From Aporrectodea caliginosa (lineage: Eukaryota; Annelida; Clitellata; Crassiclitellata; Lumbricidae), in contig JACEVL010000287.1 of assembly GCA_020284085.1 (NCBI GenBank), positions 1 through 64,000 of the forward strand: 64,000 bases of DNA. The letters are read 5' to 3'. The notes beneath the pieces were generated by a model. It worked only from the letters and a program-made list of their open reading frames with translations. It was not told where the DNA came from and ran no database searches. Shown here one piece after another: positions 12,401-26,400 of the stretch. How positions within the stretch are numbered: the first letter of the stretch is position 1; each line of letters begins with the position of its first letter. A program made the position numbers and the translations under genes.

Positions 12401-15163
12401 TACACATGCAGTCTCGGACTAGTCGCTCACGTTAATGACTCCGAAGCGTGTGCCTGCGAGAAAGTAAGAAACCATTTGATCTCAGTACTCGCGACTTTCT
12501 TCCCATAAGTCAACTGTGTCGTGAGACTTTCTTGTGGACGCGAAAGATTACACATATAGATGATACGTATAACATTACTTTATGACTGAGACATTCCGCA
12601 ATATTATTGGAGCTTGTATTCGCACTGACCAAGACAACACCATGGAAGAGGCCAACTACTCACGATCTCACTAACATTGTCTTTTACTTTACACTACACC
12701 ATATTACATTACATTTCATTGTAGTGCATATAAATTCTGAAGGTAACGTATAATCCAAACTAGCTTGATCAATTTTTTGTCCGCAACTGGTGTTGTGAGG
12801 CGAAAAAATATTCCGGAAAATTTCATATTTTTCCGGAAAATTTCGGAAAATTTCCAGTGTCCGGAAAATTTTCCCATATTTTTCCATCAATATAATATTA
12901 TTAAATAACAATTTAAATGCATACTAATGTTTAAACATCACTCACTCTATACTGTCTTATGTAGTTATAACTGATATAGAAGAAGAAGAAATATTCTTTA
13001 TTGAAACCAATTGCATGCCGCACTTTGGTGTACAAAAGCTCAAGCAAAATTATCAATAGCATTAAAGATGATTAAGCTATACAGTTCGTCATTATGTCCC
13101 ATATTGTAGGCCCCGAATAGATTATCTAACCCATTACCCTCTACCCATATTATGTTTATTCATTAGTGGAACTGTTCAGTGTGTTCACAAGTCAACAACG
13201 ACAATACATTAATTTTAAGAACTAATTGGAATTCATTCACTGTTAATTTAGAGAAATATTTTTTCCGATTTAGTCTCCTTAATATTTTAGTTAGGAAAAT
13301 ATGAGACAGCAATTGATGCAGCGATTTTACTACAGACACAATTTTAATACACAATCATAATTCTTATGAGTCCAATTATGCTATTTTTGTATGTCTTGAA
13401 ATATAATGCCATTGGCATTGCCATTGCAGTCTGACACTAATCTATTTTCAAATCTGCTTTTCTTTGTAAGTGGCAAAAGAGATAAGATAAGATAAGAATA
13501 TTCTTTAATTGACCAATTGCTATCCGCATTTTGGTGTACAGACATGGTAATAAACATACATTAATACTTAAGAAGATCAAGACAGTCAAATATTCTATAT
13601 TACACATATTATCCTAAATCCGAGATCCCATATATCATCCTAATGATGAAATTTTTTCTCTCAAAAGAATGTCTTTTAGTTTAATTGTTTGTCTATGACC
13701 TGTTGCCTTCAGTGAGCGGTGTATGGACTAAGGGCAAAGCTGACTAAATAGCTGAGCAGCTGACAAAATGTCAAATGTCAGACAATATATATATATACTG
13801 ATAGTTTATAACACTAACAACATATCAAACTAGGCTACTCTATCGTGAACTGCTAATGAACAGTCTTTAATGTTTATTTTAATTTATTTTAAGGTGAACG
13901 TTGCCCACATTGACAGAAATACTGTAAATAAAAGGAACTTTAAAAAAATGAAATTTTCTAGTGTCGTCTCATATTGAAAACCTGATATTATGAGTAAAAT
14001 GTATTTTTCCGGTACTGCGGAAAATTTCCGGAAGATTTCCGGAAAATTTTCCGCAAAATATTTTTCCGGAAAAGCTACATCACTATCCGCAACATCGTTA
14101 GAACATTTAACAACAAAGTATTTAATGATCAACATGCAAGGGCTATTGCTTTGGCAAATTAAGCGCACTAGTATACGGAGGATCACTTCCTGGAGAAGTG
14201 CAACGCCAAAGTCTATCTATGCTGCATTCTAATCCTTGTATTGGATGTCCATATTGAATGCTTTACAGTTGGACATAATAGTAATATAGGCCTACATGTA
14301 GCCTTGCATTATCGGCAGTACAAGAAGCGAAGTGTTGGATCTCTGTGAATATATACCTCAACACTAACACCTCTTCTTATTCGACAGCTGCTATGTCACA
14401 AAACCGTAGAAATCCTGAATTAAGGGAATTGAACTCTTTCCAAGTAAACTTGGACTAAACTTGATCATTCGATACATTTCTTCTTTCTACTATTTTACAG
14501 GGAGAGACGCTTGTAGTAAAACCTTACCCGAAATGTTGCGAATGCCTTCAAGGTTAGAGTTATTAGCCTCATTATTGGCTAAATCAGAATCAGTTATACC
14601 AAAGAGTTAACTAAATCAGATTAAACGATGAAAGTGAATGTAGCGTATACCTTCAAAGACACACTTAAGTGGCCTGTTATTGGTCTATTATACCTGTATT
14701 GAAGATGGCTGACCTGAAGACCAAACTGCAGATAATTATAACAAGAATCCATAGCTATAATTATAAGCAACCTCTTCCGATTAATTAATTCAAATCGACC
14801 TGTTTGACCTACAAAGCCCTCAGCACCGCCACGTCTCCCTGTCTTCAATCACTACTAACTCTGCTACCTGCGATCATCAAGTACGGGTCTTTTAGCTGAG
14901 CCACGATGCAGAATAGCTATGGGTTTCGTGCATTCCAGGCCCCAGTTCCCTAAGGAATGGAATGGACTGCTACTCTCAGATCAAAAAGCCGCTCATGACA
15001 CGCTATTTTCCTTGTCTTGCAAGCACTTGGATATCTAACTGCATCCTCGCCTGGCGGCTGACTATTCACGCCTCAGGTTCACATTTTTGTGTCGCGAGCG
15101 TTACAAATTTAATAATACTAATAATTATGATGATGATGATGGTGGTGGTGGTGGTGGTGGTGG

Positions 15164-15246
<83 letters not shown>

Positions 15247-17427
15247 CAGATCCAAAATTGACTATCACGTTCCTGCTAATATAACACGATCTTGCTGGTG
15301 CCAATACTAAAATAACCTGCACTGAAGGGAGGGGGATTTGAATCCGTTTTCACATGTCCAGCTTAGGTCCAAGTCTTCCGTCAAAACTTTCGAAATAATT
15401 AAACATATTGATGCCATGAAGCTTCGTCAGTCTCCTGTGGTAAGGCCATCGGTGTGCACTTGATTTGAGCTCCGTCTCACCACTTTACTGTCCGGAATAA
15501 AATACCTTAATTTATAATGTGAGTAACAACAATTTCATCCTTCAAGCAGCAACTTTGAACTTGCTATTTCGTGAATCGATCGGTTATTAACTTCCACCCT
15601 CGACTACCCATCTTCCCATCTATAATCGATTTTTCCCTGCCTGTGATTCTAGTATCTAGAATTAACCAATTACAGACCAATTTCAATTTTGCCGTTTTTC
15701 TCCAAATTTCTTGAAAAGGTTATGTATTCTCGACTATTTGACTACATTAAAAAAATGAACATTCTACATACTTCACAACATGGTTTCCAGCCGGGTCATT
15801 CAACCTCAATGTCGCTCTTAAATATTCAGGATAATATATCATCTGTTATTGACCGGGGTGAATTTGCATTAGGTATATTTATTGATATTGCAAAAGCTTT
15901 TGATACGGTCAATCACGACATCCTCTCCAGCAAATTACAAAATATTGGTGTGCGTGGAATTGCTTTGGATTGGTTCAGAAATTACCTAGACAATAGAATG
16001 CAACAGGTTTTATGCAATGGCTCTTTATCGAAATTGAAATTAATCAAATTTGGGGTGCCACAAGGGTCTATTCTTGGACCACTTCTTTTTTTACTGTTTA
16101 TAAACGACCTTCCCAATGCTTCTCCAATTCTGCGCTTCGTACTCTTTGCCGATGATACAAATATCTTTGCCTCTCACAAATCATACGACATACTTTTTCA
16201 AACTATGAATCAGGAACTTAAACATGTGGTCGATTGGTTTCGAGTGAACAAGTTATCTTTGAACCTCAATAAAACTAATTACGTATTATTTTGTTCACAT
16301 CGAAAGCCTATTCCTGAAGTCAAAGGAACAGTTTTTATGGATAACAAACCTTTGCCCCAGGTATCTTCAGTCAAATTTCTGGGTGTATATGTAGATCAGT
16401 TTTTAACTTGGAAGGTCCATATAGAAAATATTTCTAAGAAAGTGGCGAAAAGTGTAGGTATCTTGGCCCGTACTGCCCACCTTCTACCGACTAGAATTAG
16501 ACTTAGCTTATATTACTCCTTAGTCCACCCTTATCTCTCTTATTGCAATGTAGTGTGGGCCTCTAATTACCCGTCTCGATTGGTTAGGTTAACTTCCTTA
16601 CAAAAAAGAGCGGCCAGAATTATCTTGGGTAACTTGTACTCTCTGTCTTCTCGGGCTATGTTACAGAAATTGAACATTTGTAATATAGAACAGATAAGAA
16701 TCAAACAGACCTCAGAGTTTATGTTTAAATATATGCATAATCTTTTGCCTGGAGCATTTACTGGCTTCTTCAGCTTGACATCCCAATTTAATCCTTACAA
16801 TGTTCGGACTTCTTCCAATTATAGGGGGATTGCCACTAGAACAAATACACGGAAATTCTCCATCAAAAGTGCTGGCCCTAGGACATGGAATAATCTCCCT
16901 GTTGCCATTCGTGTTTCCCCTAGCTTTTCAATATTTAAAAAGAAACTCCGTCATCACCTACTGACTGTGGATCCCTGACTCCCACCATGCTTCCTCTGAT
17001 ATTACCTGCCGTACAGGCTCAAATTCGTACATACTGTGCTCGGTGCAGACACTCATTGTGTGTGATTTTTTTATATTTAGTTAACTAGTTAAGCTCTACA
17101 GTTTTTGTTACCCCCATGCATAACCTGACGCCACTTTTCCCATGTACATGGGTAACCCTGTTAGCGGGACCCTGGTCCCTTAAGGGTTTCTCACCCTTTG
17201 CTTTTTGTTGGCGATTATGTAATTTATTTGTGAATTTGTGTTTGTTGCCTACTTGAAGGAATAAAATTTTTGGTTATGGGTTATGGTTATGGTTATGGTT
17301 ATCGACAACTTTCCAAATATTTACAAATATCGGTTGGAAAGACAGCATCTACTATTCAACTACTGTTTGCATAGTGCAACGTATATGTTGCTATAATATA
17401 TATGGTTATATATGATTCGCCATTCAT

Positions 17428-17466
<39 letters not shown>

Positions 17467-20400
17467 GAATGACGAATCCTAGAACACATAAAGAAGTTGA
17501 GAAAAGCAGGGTTTCATGAAATATGCAACAGTAGTGTGGCCCAAACTTACATGGGGAAAATATTTTTGTTGAAAAGTGCTGCTCCACAAGGCTGCCCTGT
17601 TCCACTTTACAAGAAGATTATGTGGTGAAAAATTGAAGAGATCTGAGCATGTTTAGAGGTCGCGCCTCTTTGACACTTTTTTTGTAGAAATCGCAAAAAC
17701 CGCACGTCGCGTTTTAAAAGCTATATTATAAATTAAAATTAACACTCTGAACTCCAAGCACCTTATTTCTAAATCATAATCTAGATGTCAACTGTATTTT
17801 AGTAAATTAAAGGAAAAAAGCTTAATTACAATAAAAAAGCTTGGTTTCAAGTTCTTTGTGTTTAGAAAAAGGTTGCTGAGGTAATCTTTAGATTTTGCAT
17901 GCTAACTTGTAGACTACAATTTTTCATTACAATTCGTTCAATTTACAATTGGATTGTTCACTATTGCCCCTCATACCGCTAACCCAGTATGATTAAAGTA
18001 TTTTTTTATTTGTGAAGTACTCCCTAACTGTGAAATACAACCGCATGTCTTTTCACTTTGTATAATAAACAGCTATCATGGCATCAACCAGGAGTTATCC
18101 ACAATGTTGGCTGTTAGATGCCTGACAAGGACATTCTTTTGTCTGGACTACCAGCAAATGGGGCTATAATTTTATTTCATCATCAAAATGAGTGATTCGA
18201 TCGGGTGTTAGCCAGCTCCAGAAGTTGTATGATAGTTTAAGTCTGCTGAAGATGAATAGACTTAAAATTCAAGATTTCTGCCGATTCGAAGAGGGACAGT
18301 TTAAGGTCGATTTGAATTAATTATTTCACATCTCATGAAAAGATGCAATGACTTCGATGACAAGTCAAGAGGACAAGCTCTTTCTACAAATGAGAAAAAA
18401 ATCCTTAAAGTTTGTTGCCAAAATCTTAACGAACAGAGAGACTCACAAGAATTTCAGCGGCGCTCAAGCGGTTGTTCGAAAGTAAGAGTAAGTAGCCGAC
18501 CAATTGCAACTAAGTAGTATTGTTACAATTCAATGATTTGAAGCTTCTTGCATAGTTTCTTGAATACTCAGACCGTGTCATCAAAGAAAAAGCAGTGGAG
18601 GCATTCAGTCGTCTTCTCTGGTATTTCACCGAACACCCTGTGCCACTTGCTTTGTTTGATGAGAGAACAGTGACACAATCAAGGCTGCTATGGTGAAAAC
18701 CTTACTTACCCGCCTAATCAGCTATCCACGAAACGGCTATAGACAGGAGATCCTTTGACCTCCACGCTACACTGGAGGCGTATGTCACAAGGAGTTCTTT
18801 AAAACTTCTTGGTCTTCTTACTATCCAGGGTCAAGAGCAAGCCAAAACTTTCCTATCGAAGCTTTCTGCTCTCTGACCATTGAACCCTACATTCCAGTCG
18901 AAGAAGGCTAATGTCAAACTTTTGATGTAGTCAGTGACTGCGCAGAACGTGGAGTGGCTCTGATCTAGTCTCACAATGATGTAGGCCCTACTAACTAAGG
19001 ATGAGTCACAGAAACAATACTTGCTGCAACTTGACTCCAGTCATCGCACAATGATTTCTTTTCCGACAAGAGCAAAAGGAAATAATCGCGGTTTTCGCGC
19101 TTTCCGGCACTTCAATGACGGTTATTTATGCAGACTGAAAACTACTTTAATAATAAAAATATATTGCATTACAAATTATTTGCATTTAATGCACTCTGAC
19201 TAAGCAGTAACACTGAGGCATATATATTTTATTAGGCTGTTCAAATTTCAAAACAATAACTGCCTTGAAATTCAAAATGATACGTGTCTTTTGACGTTTC
19301 ATTCTATATAGTGTAAAAGTGAGCAAAAGGCGCGACCTCTAAATATAGTTCAATCTGTCCAAAATTTTGCATACATTGTTATATTTTCATGTGTAACACG
19401 GGCAGCCTTGTGGAGCCAAACATTTCCAACTTTTGTTGTTTTGGGCCACCCTAATGCAACAGGTATCACGAAATAGCAACTTTTCTGTTGCTGACCCTGC
19501 AATCTGGAATGACCTCCCTGTGGATCTACGCCTAATGCATAGAGCCCTTGCGGCCACATTCTTTTCTAACCTCAAGACTGTTCTCTTCAGCCGGGGTTGA
19601 GTCGGGAGCGCATCTGAGTAGATAATCTTGAAGGGGCGCTATATAAATCTCTGAAATGAATGAATGAAAAGGTAAACCATGGCGCAAACAGAGAAGTACT
19701 TGAGTATTCAACAGTCAACTATTATTAAAATAACTTTACATTACCTTTCTCGTAATGTCCTACAGCGCCGCCACCAGTAGGGGGCTGTGCAATGAACTCG
19801 GTCACAAGTGCGCTCGAATTCTCCACTCCAGAGAACGGTCAATGTTCGACGATGGATCAACAAGTCACCATTACAACGTGCAGCGGAACGTGCGGCAAAA
19901 CGGAAGAGATCAGTACAATAGTCGTAAGCGGGGGATCTCTAACCATACAAAGCCGGAAGCAGTGCAGCTGTTGTTCGGGCACCGGAACGACCAAACAGTA
20001 CACAGCGTACTGCTCAGACGGAAGCCGACAAACAACGCTGTCCATCGACGTAACTGAGTTCACTGAATGCAGCTGCCAATCATGCGAAGGTAATCGTAAC
20101 ATACAATACAATACAATGTTCGTTTATTTACTAATCAAGGTTGACACAAACGCAGCTTTGTTACGTTATGAGGCTGTAAATGGAGAGCTTAGGACTGGAG
20201 CTTCTTTTTATGCTACTTAGTCATTGTTGTTAGGGATCTATATTAAGGTCACTGTGCCGAATAAGGCCCACCTAAGGAACTTTGCCAAAAAACGGCTACT
20301 GGTATGGAACTCTAACTATGGAAAATAGTCATATGATGAGTGTATGGAAGTAGTTACATAGTGGATTAATTATATTCATGAAATAAAATTCCACATAGTA

Positions 20401-23400
20401 GGAAATAATTTTTTTGTAGAAGGCATCATGTGGGCCTTATTACCGAGCACCGCATGTAATAAGGCCCAACTTAAAAAGTGTCTTTTGTCGTCGTTTAACT
20501 GTCCGCTTTACAGTGTAAAACATGAAATTGACACTGTTTCTTATGAGATGGACAGCTATTGATTGATTATAGCCTACCGGAATAAAATAAATGTGATGAA
20601 AATGTGTAGTCATTAATTCAGGCTTTTTCCTGAAATTATTATATTATTTTATTATTCGCCACACTATGGGCAAACGAATGTTTCTGCTTCTACTACTGAA
20701 TATAAACCAATACATTCATCATATAACCACTGTCCGCACTGTCCATATTTCGTCATGCTCAACTGTGTATACTGTCTGCACACAATGCATAGGGCCTTAT
20801 TACCCACAGAAAGGTGGGCCTTGTTACCCTCACCAGCACGCCATGAACACTTCGACCAATATCCGGGTAATTCTAAAGTGCATAATTAAGTTTTTCAGTC
20901 TACATAGTCTTGCCAATATCCGCTGTTTACATATATTATCATAGCAACATGCATGCAATACGCAGACTGAGGATTAATTACGATATTAATACAACCGAAA
21001 ATAAGAAAATTGCAAAATAAATTATCGCAAAAATCTTGCCATATTTTTAATTCAAAGATGTCGCCGAAAAGAAAACCCATGATCAACTACAGTAATTCAC
21101 AGGTGAAGGCCCGTCAACGATATAAAATTCTGGCGACATCTGGTGAATAGATTCGGAGATATTTGAATTTTAAGTGCGTGGGCCTTATTGCCACCCCGGG
21201 CCTTATTAGACACAGTGACCTTATATTGAATTCAATGTATGATTTATTTGTTATTTGTTACAAGCCATCTATGTCTGATGGTTAATTGTTGAAGTTAGTA
21301 GCCATCAATTTAAATGCCTCTATAGAAGTCGCGGGATAAAATTGCAGTTGTCTTTGGGTGGTAGCTGGTATTCAAGCGATCGTCTCATCTTCCCACATAC
21401 ATTGTGTGGACAATGCACTCATTATAGCTGAGTCAGTTCGTACAGAAATCGCGACATAATTTTTTCCGCTGGCGAGGATTTGAACACCCGGGATCTTAGA
21501 TGTAGAGTGACGCGGGGGAGACAATCTCGTTCCCATCCCATCCCCGCAGGTTTTTACCCCATCCCCACCCCATCCCCGCAGGACGACATCACATTTCCCG
21601 CACAAAGTTTTCACCAATTACAATTAAAAAACAATTTTTTGCTTACAAAGTTATTTGTATTGCTGATTGCAATTAATGAAACATATGCAAAAACAGACTA
21701 TCTTATCGACAGTTTGCATTAACCAACGCCTAACTATTTCTGACTAGAATGTTTCAGGAAATAAAAAATCTTTTTTCAGTTCTCAAGTTCTTAACCCTAA
21801 GTTCTGATTTGATATTGTACTTGTAGCTTTAAGAGTGACACGTTACTACTACGTTAAAAATTAATTCATCAACATAGACAAGCTGATAAAACTTTGACTG
21901 AAGTAGCCTACAATTACATTTAAAAAAAATTCGGCCGCATTTTTGTTTTTGTCGTGGATACAGTCACGCCCGACGTGAGTCTAATACATGGGACTAGAAT
22001 CACGCCCGCTCCGCAATTGGTCAATGCATGTCACATGATGTTGTGCACGTGATAGGAGCCGACCGATAAACTCTCCCGAATGCGGTTGAACATTGTTCAC
22101 CATGCTTTCTAATGACGACATTAACCCTAACCCTGACCCCAACCGACCCTCACGACGCCTCACCTGACCCTAAATGACCCTCACGACGCCTAATCTTACC
22201 CTAAACGACCCTCAAGAATCCTAACCTGATCCTAACCGACCCTCAAGATGTCCGCAATTTCAAATTCCAAGGGAAGTAAGAAAGTTCACGTGACATGCTT
22301 TGGCCAAACAGCGCGACGGGCGTGAATGTAGTAGGCCTACTGGGGTTCCGCTAACGCCCGGGGCGTGAACGGATGAACTACGTTTTGTTTTACCACTGTT
22401 TAAAAATAATTCCGTAAAGAGGAAGTACGATTGATATGAGCCTGTAGCATCGAATGTGAATGGAAGCGATTCTGGAATTTTAAGTTAAGTAATTAAGTAG
22501 TGGTAACTAAGGAAATAAGTTACTGTATGCAATAAAAATTATAGTCTACACGCTGTATAAACTATAGAAGTATAATAGTTACCATTACCGCTGTTTAATT
22601 GCCGGCTCATTCTCCATTACTGCGGTATTACCGCGAGAGTTAACCCCATTACCGCGGTTTTACCGCAATTGTTGTCCCAATTACTGCGGGTTTTATCGCT
22701 GTTTACCGCGGGGAAAAAATTCACTCTCTACTTAGATGACAGTTCAGCACACTAATCACAAGACTACCGCACATAATAAATGACATTGAGATGTGTATAA
22801 ACTTTCAACAACATATAACACATTTCTGCATCTATTTTAAATCAACCAGGCGCAAAGCCAGGAAAACCAACTCAGCCGGAATGTTCAGAGAGACCTGAAG
22901 GGTCAACAGAAAATGGCAGTACAGGAGAAAAAACAACCGGCACTGGGCCAAACGGACCACCTGGAGGCGTTGAAGGTACAACTCCCTTTGAACCAAACGG
23001 ACCACCTGGAGGCGGACCACCTGGAGGCGGACCACCTGGAGGCGGACCACCTGGAGGCGTTGAAGGTACAACTCCCGGTGGACCAAACGGACCACCTGGA
23101 GGCGGACCACCTGGAGGCGGACCACCTGGAGGCGGACCACCTGGAGGCGTTGAAGGTACAACTCCCGTTGGACCAAACGGACCACCTGGAGGCGGACCAC
23201 CTGGAGGCGGACCACCTGGAGGCGGACCACCTGGAGGCGTTGAAGGTACAACTCCCGGTGGACCAAACGGACCACCTGGAGGCGGACCACCTGGAGGCGG
23301 ACCACCTGGAGGCGGACCACCTGGAGGCGTTGAAGGTACAACTCCCGGTGGACCAAACGGACCACCTGGAGGCGGACCACCTGGAGGCGGACCACCTGGA

Positions 23401-26400
23401 GGCGGACCACCTGGAGGCGTTGAAGGTACAACTCCCGTTGGACCAAACGGACCACCTGGAGGCGGACCACCTGGAGGCGGACCACCTGGAGGCGGACCAC
23501 CTGGAGGCGTTGAAGGTACAACTCCCGGTGGACCAAACGGACCACCTGGAGGCGGACCACCTGGAGGCGGACCACCTGGAGGCGGACCACCTGGAGGCGG
23601 ACCACCTGGAGGCGTTGAAGGTACAACTCCCGTTGGACCAAACGGACCACCTGGAGGCGGACCACCTGGAGGCGGACCACCTGGAGGCGGACCACCTGGA
23701 GGCGTTGAAGGTACAACTCCCGGTGGACCAAACGGACCACCTGGAGGCGGACCACCTGGAGGCGGACCACCTGGAGGCGGACCACCTGGAGGCGTTGAAG
23801 GTACAACTCCCGTTGGACCAAACGGACCACCTGGAGGCGGACCACCTGGAGGCGGACCACCTGGAGGCGGACCACCTGGAGGCGGACCACCTGGAGGCGT
23901 TGAAGGTACAACTCCCGGTGGACCAAACGGACCACCTGGAGGCGGACCACCTGGAGGCGGACCACCTGGAGGCGGACCACCTGGAGGCGTTGAAGGTACA
24001 ACTCCCGTTGGACCAAACGGACCACCTGGAGGCGGACCACCTGGAGGCGGACCACCTGGAGGCGGACCACCTGGAGGCGTTGAAGGTACAACTCCCGGTG
24101 GACCAAACGGACCACCTGGAGGCGGACCACCTGGAGGCGGACCACCTGGAGGCGGACCACCTGGAGGCGTTGAAGGTACAACTCCCGTTGGACCAAACGG
24201 ACCACCTGGAGGCGGACCACCTGGAGGCGGACCACCTGGAGGCGGACCACCTGGAGGCGGACCACCTGGAGGCGTTGAAGGTACAACTCCCGGTGGACCA
24301 AACGGACCACCTGGAGGCGGACCACCTGGAGGCGGACCACCTGGAGGCGGACCACCTGGAGGCGTTGAAGGTACAACTCCCGTTGGACCAAACGGACCAC
24401 CTGGAGGCGGACCACCTGGAGGCGGACCACCTGGAGGCGGACCACCTGGAGGCGTTGAAGGTACAACTCCCGGTGGACCAAACGGACCACCTGGAGGCGG
24501 ACCACCTGGAGGCGGACCACCTGGAGGCGGACCACCTGGAGGCGTTGAAGGTACAACTCCCGTTGGACCAAACGGACCACCTGGAGGCGGACCACCTGGA
24601 GGCGGACCACCTGGAGGCGGACCACCTGGAGGCGTTGAAGGTACAACTCCCGGTGGACCAAACGGACCACCTGGAGGCGGACCACCTGGAGGCGGACCAC
24701 CTGGAGGCGGACCACCTGGAGGCGTTGAAGGTACAACTCCCGGTGGACCAAACGGACCACCTGGAGGCGGACCACCTGGAGGCGGACCACCTGGAGGCGG
24801 ACCACCTGGAGGCGGACCACCTGGAGGCGTTGAAGGTACAACTCCCGTTGGACCAAACGGACCACCTGGAGGCGGACCACCTGGAGGCGGACCACCTGGA
24901 GGCGGACCACCTGGAGGCGGACCACCTGGAGGCGTTGAAGGTACAACTCCCGGTGGACCAAACGGACCACCTGGAGGCGGACCACCTGGAGGCGGACCAC
25001 CTGGAGGCGGACCACCTGGAGGCGGACCACCTGGAGGCGTTGAAGGTACAACTCCCGGTGGACCAAACGGACCACCTGGAGGCGGACCACCTGGAGGCGG
25101 ACCACCTGGAGGCGGACCACCTGGAGGCGTTGAAGGTACAACTCCCGTTGGACCAAACGGACCACCTGGAGGCGGACCACCTGGAGGCGGACCACCTGGA
25201 GGCGGACCACCTGGAGGCGGACCACCTGGAGGCGTTGAAGGTACAACTCCCGGTGGACCAAACGGACCACCTGGAGGCGGACCACCTGGAGGCGGACCAC
25301 CTGGAGGCGGACCACCTGGAGGCGTTGAAGGTACAACTCCCGGTGGACCAAACGGACCACCTGGAGGCGGACCACCTGGAGGCGGACCACCTGGAGGCGG
25401 ACCACCTGGAGGCGTTGAAGGTACAACTCCCGGTGGACCAAACGGACCACCTGGAGGCGGACCACCTGGAGGCGGACCACCTGGAGGCGGACCACCTGGA
25501 GGCGTTGAAGGTACAACTCCCGGTGGACCAAACGGACCACCTGGAGGCGGACCACCTGGAGGCGGACCACCTGGAGGCGGACCACCTGGAGGCGGACCAC
25601 CTGGAGGCGTTGAAGGTACAACTCCCGTTGGACCAAACGGACCACCTGGAGGCGGACCACCTGGAGGCGGACCACCTGGAGGCGGACCACCTGGAGGCGT
25701 TGAAGGTACAACTCCCGTTGGACCAAACGGACCACCTGGAGGCGTTGAAGGTGCAACACCGTTGGACCAAGCGGACCACCTGGAGGTGGATGGTATCCCG
25801 GTTGGCCAAATGGAAGCGAAGGAGGAGGTGGATGGTATCCCGGTTGGCTAAATGGAAGCGAAGGAGGAGGAGGATGGTATCCCGGTTGGCTAAATGGAAG
25901 CGGAGGAGGAGGAGGAGGATGGTATCCCGGTTGGCTAAATGGAAGCGGAGGAGGAGGAGGTGGATGGTATCCCGGTTGGCTAAATGGAAGCGGAGGAGGA
26001 GGAGGTGGATGGTATCCCGGTTGGCTAAATGGAAGCGGAGGAGGAGGAGGTGGATGGTATCCCGGTTGGCTAAATGGAAGCGGAGGAGGAGGAGGTGGAT
26101 GGTATCCCGGTTGGCTAAATGGAAGCGGAGGAGGAGGAGGTGGATGGTATCCCGGTTGGCTAAATGGAAGCGAAGGAGGAGGAGGTGGATGGTATCCCGG
26201 TTGCTAAATGCTAAATGGAAGCGGCCAAATGGAAGGAGGAGGTGGATGGTATCCCGGTTGGCTAAATGGAAGCGGAGGAGGAGGAGGTGGATGGTATCCC
26301 GGTTGGCTAAATGGAAGCGGAGGAGGAGGAGGTGGATGGTATCCCGGTTGGCTAAATGGAAGCGGAGGAGGAGGAGGTGGATGGTATCCCGGTTGGCTAA

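Noticed and set aside
22121..22255. CCCTAA-like repeats as an interstitial telomere
   Set aside because: Only two perfect units, then diverged GACCCTCA repeats; too short and irregular.
22942..25785. Collagen triple helix
   Set aside because: The G-P-P-G-G period of five breaks the obligatory G-x-y period of three.
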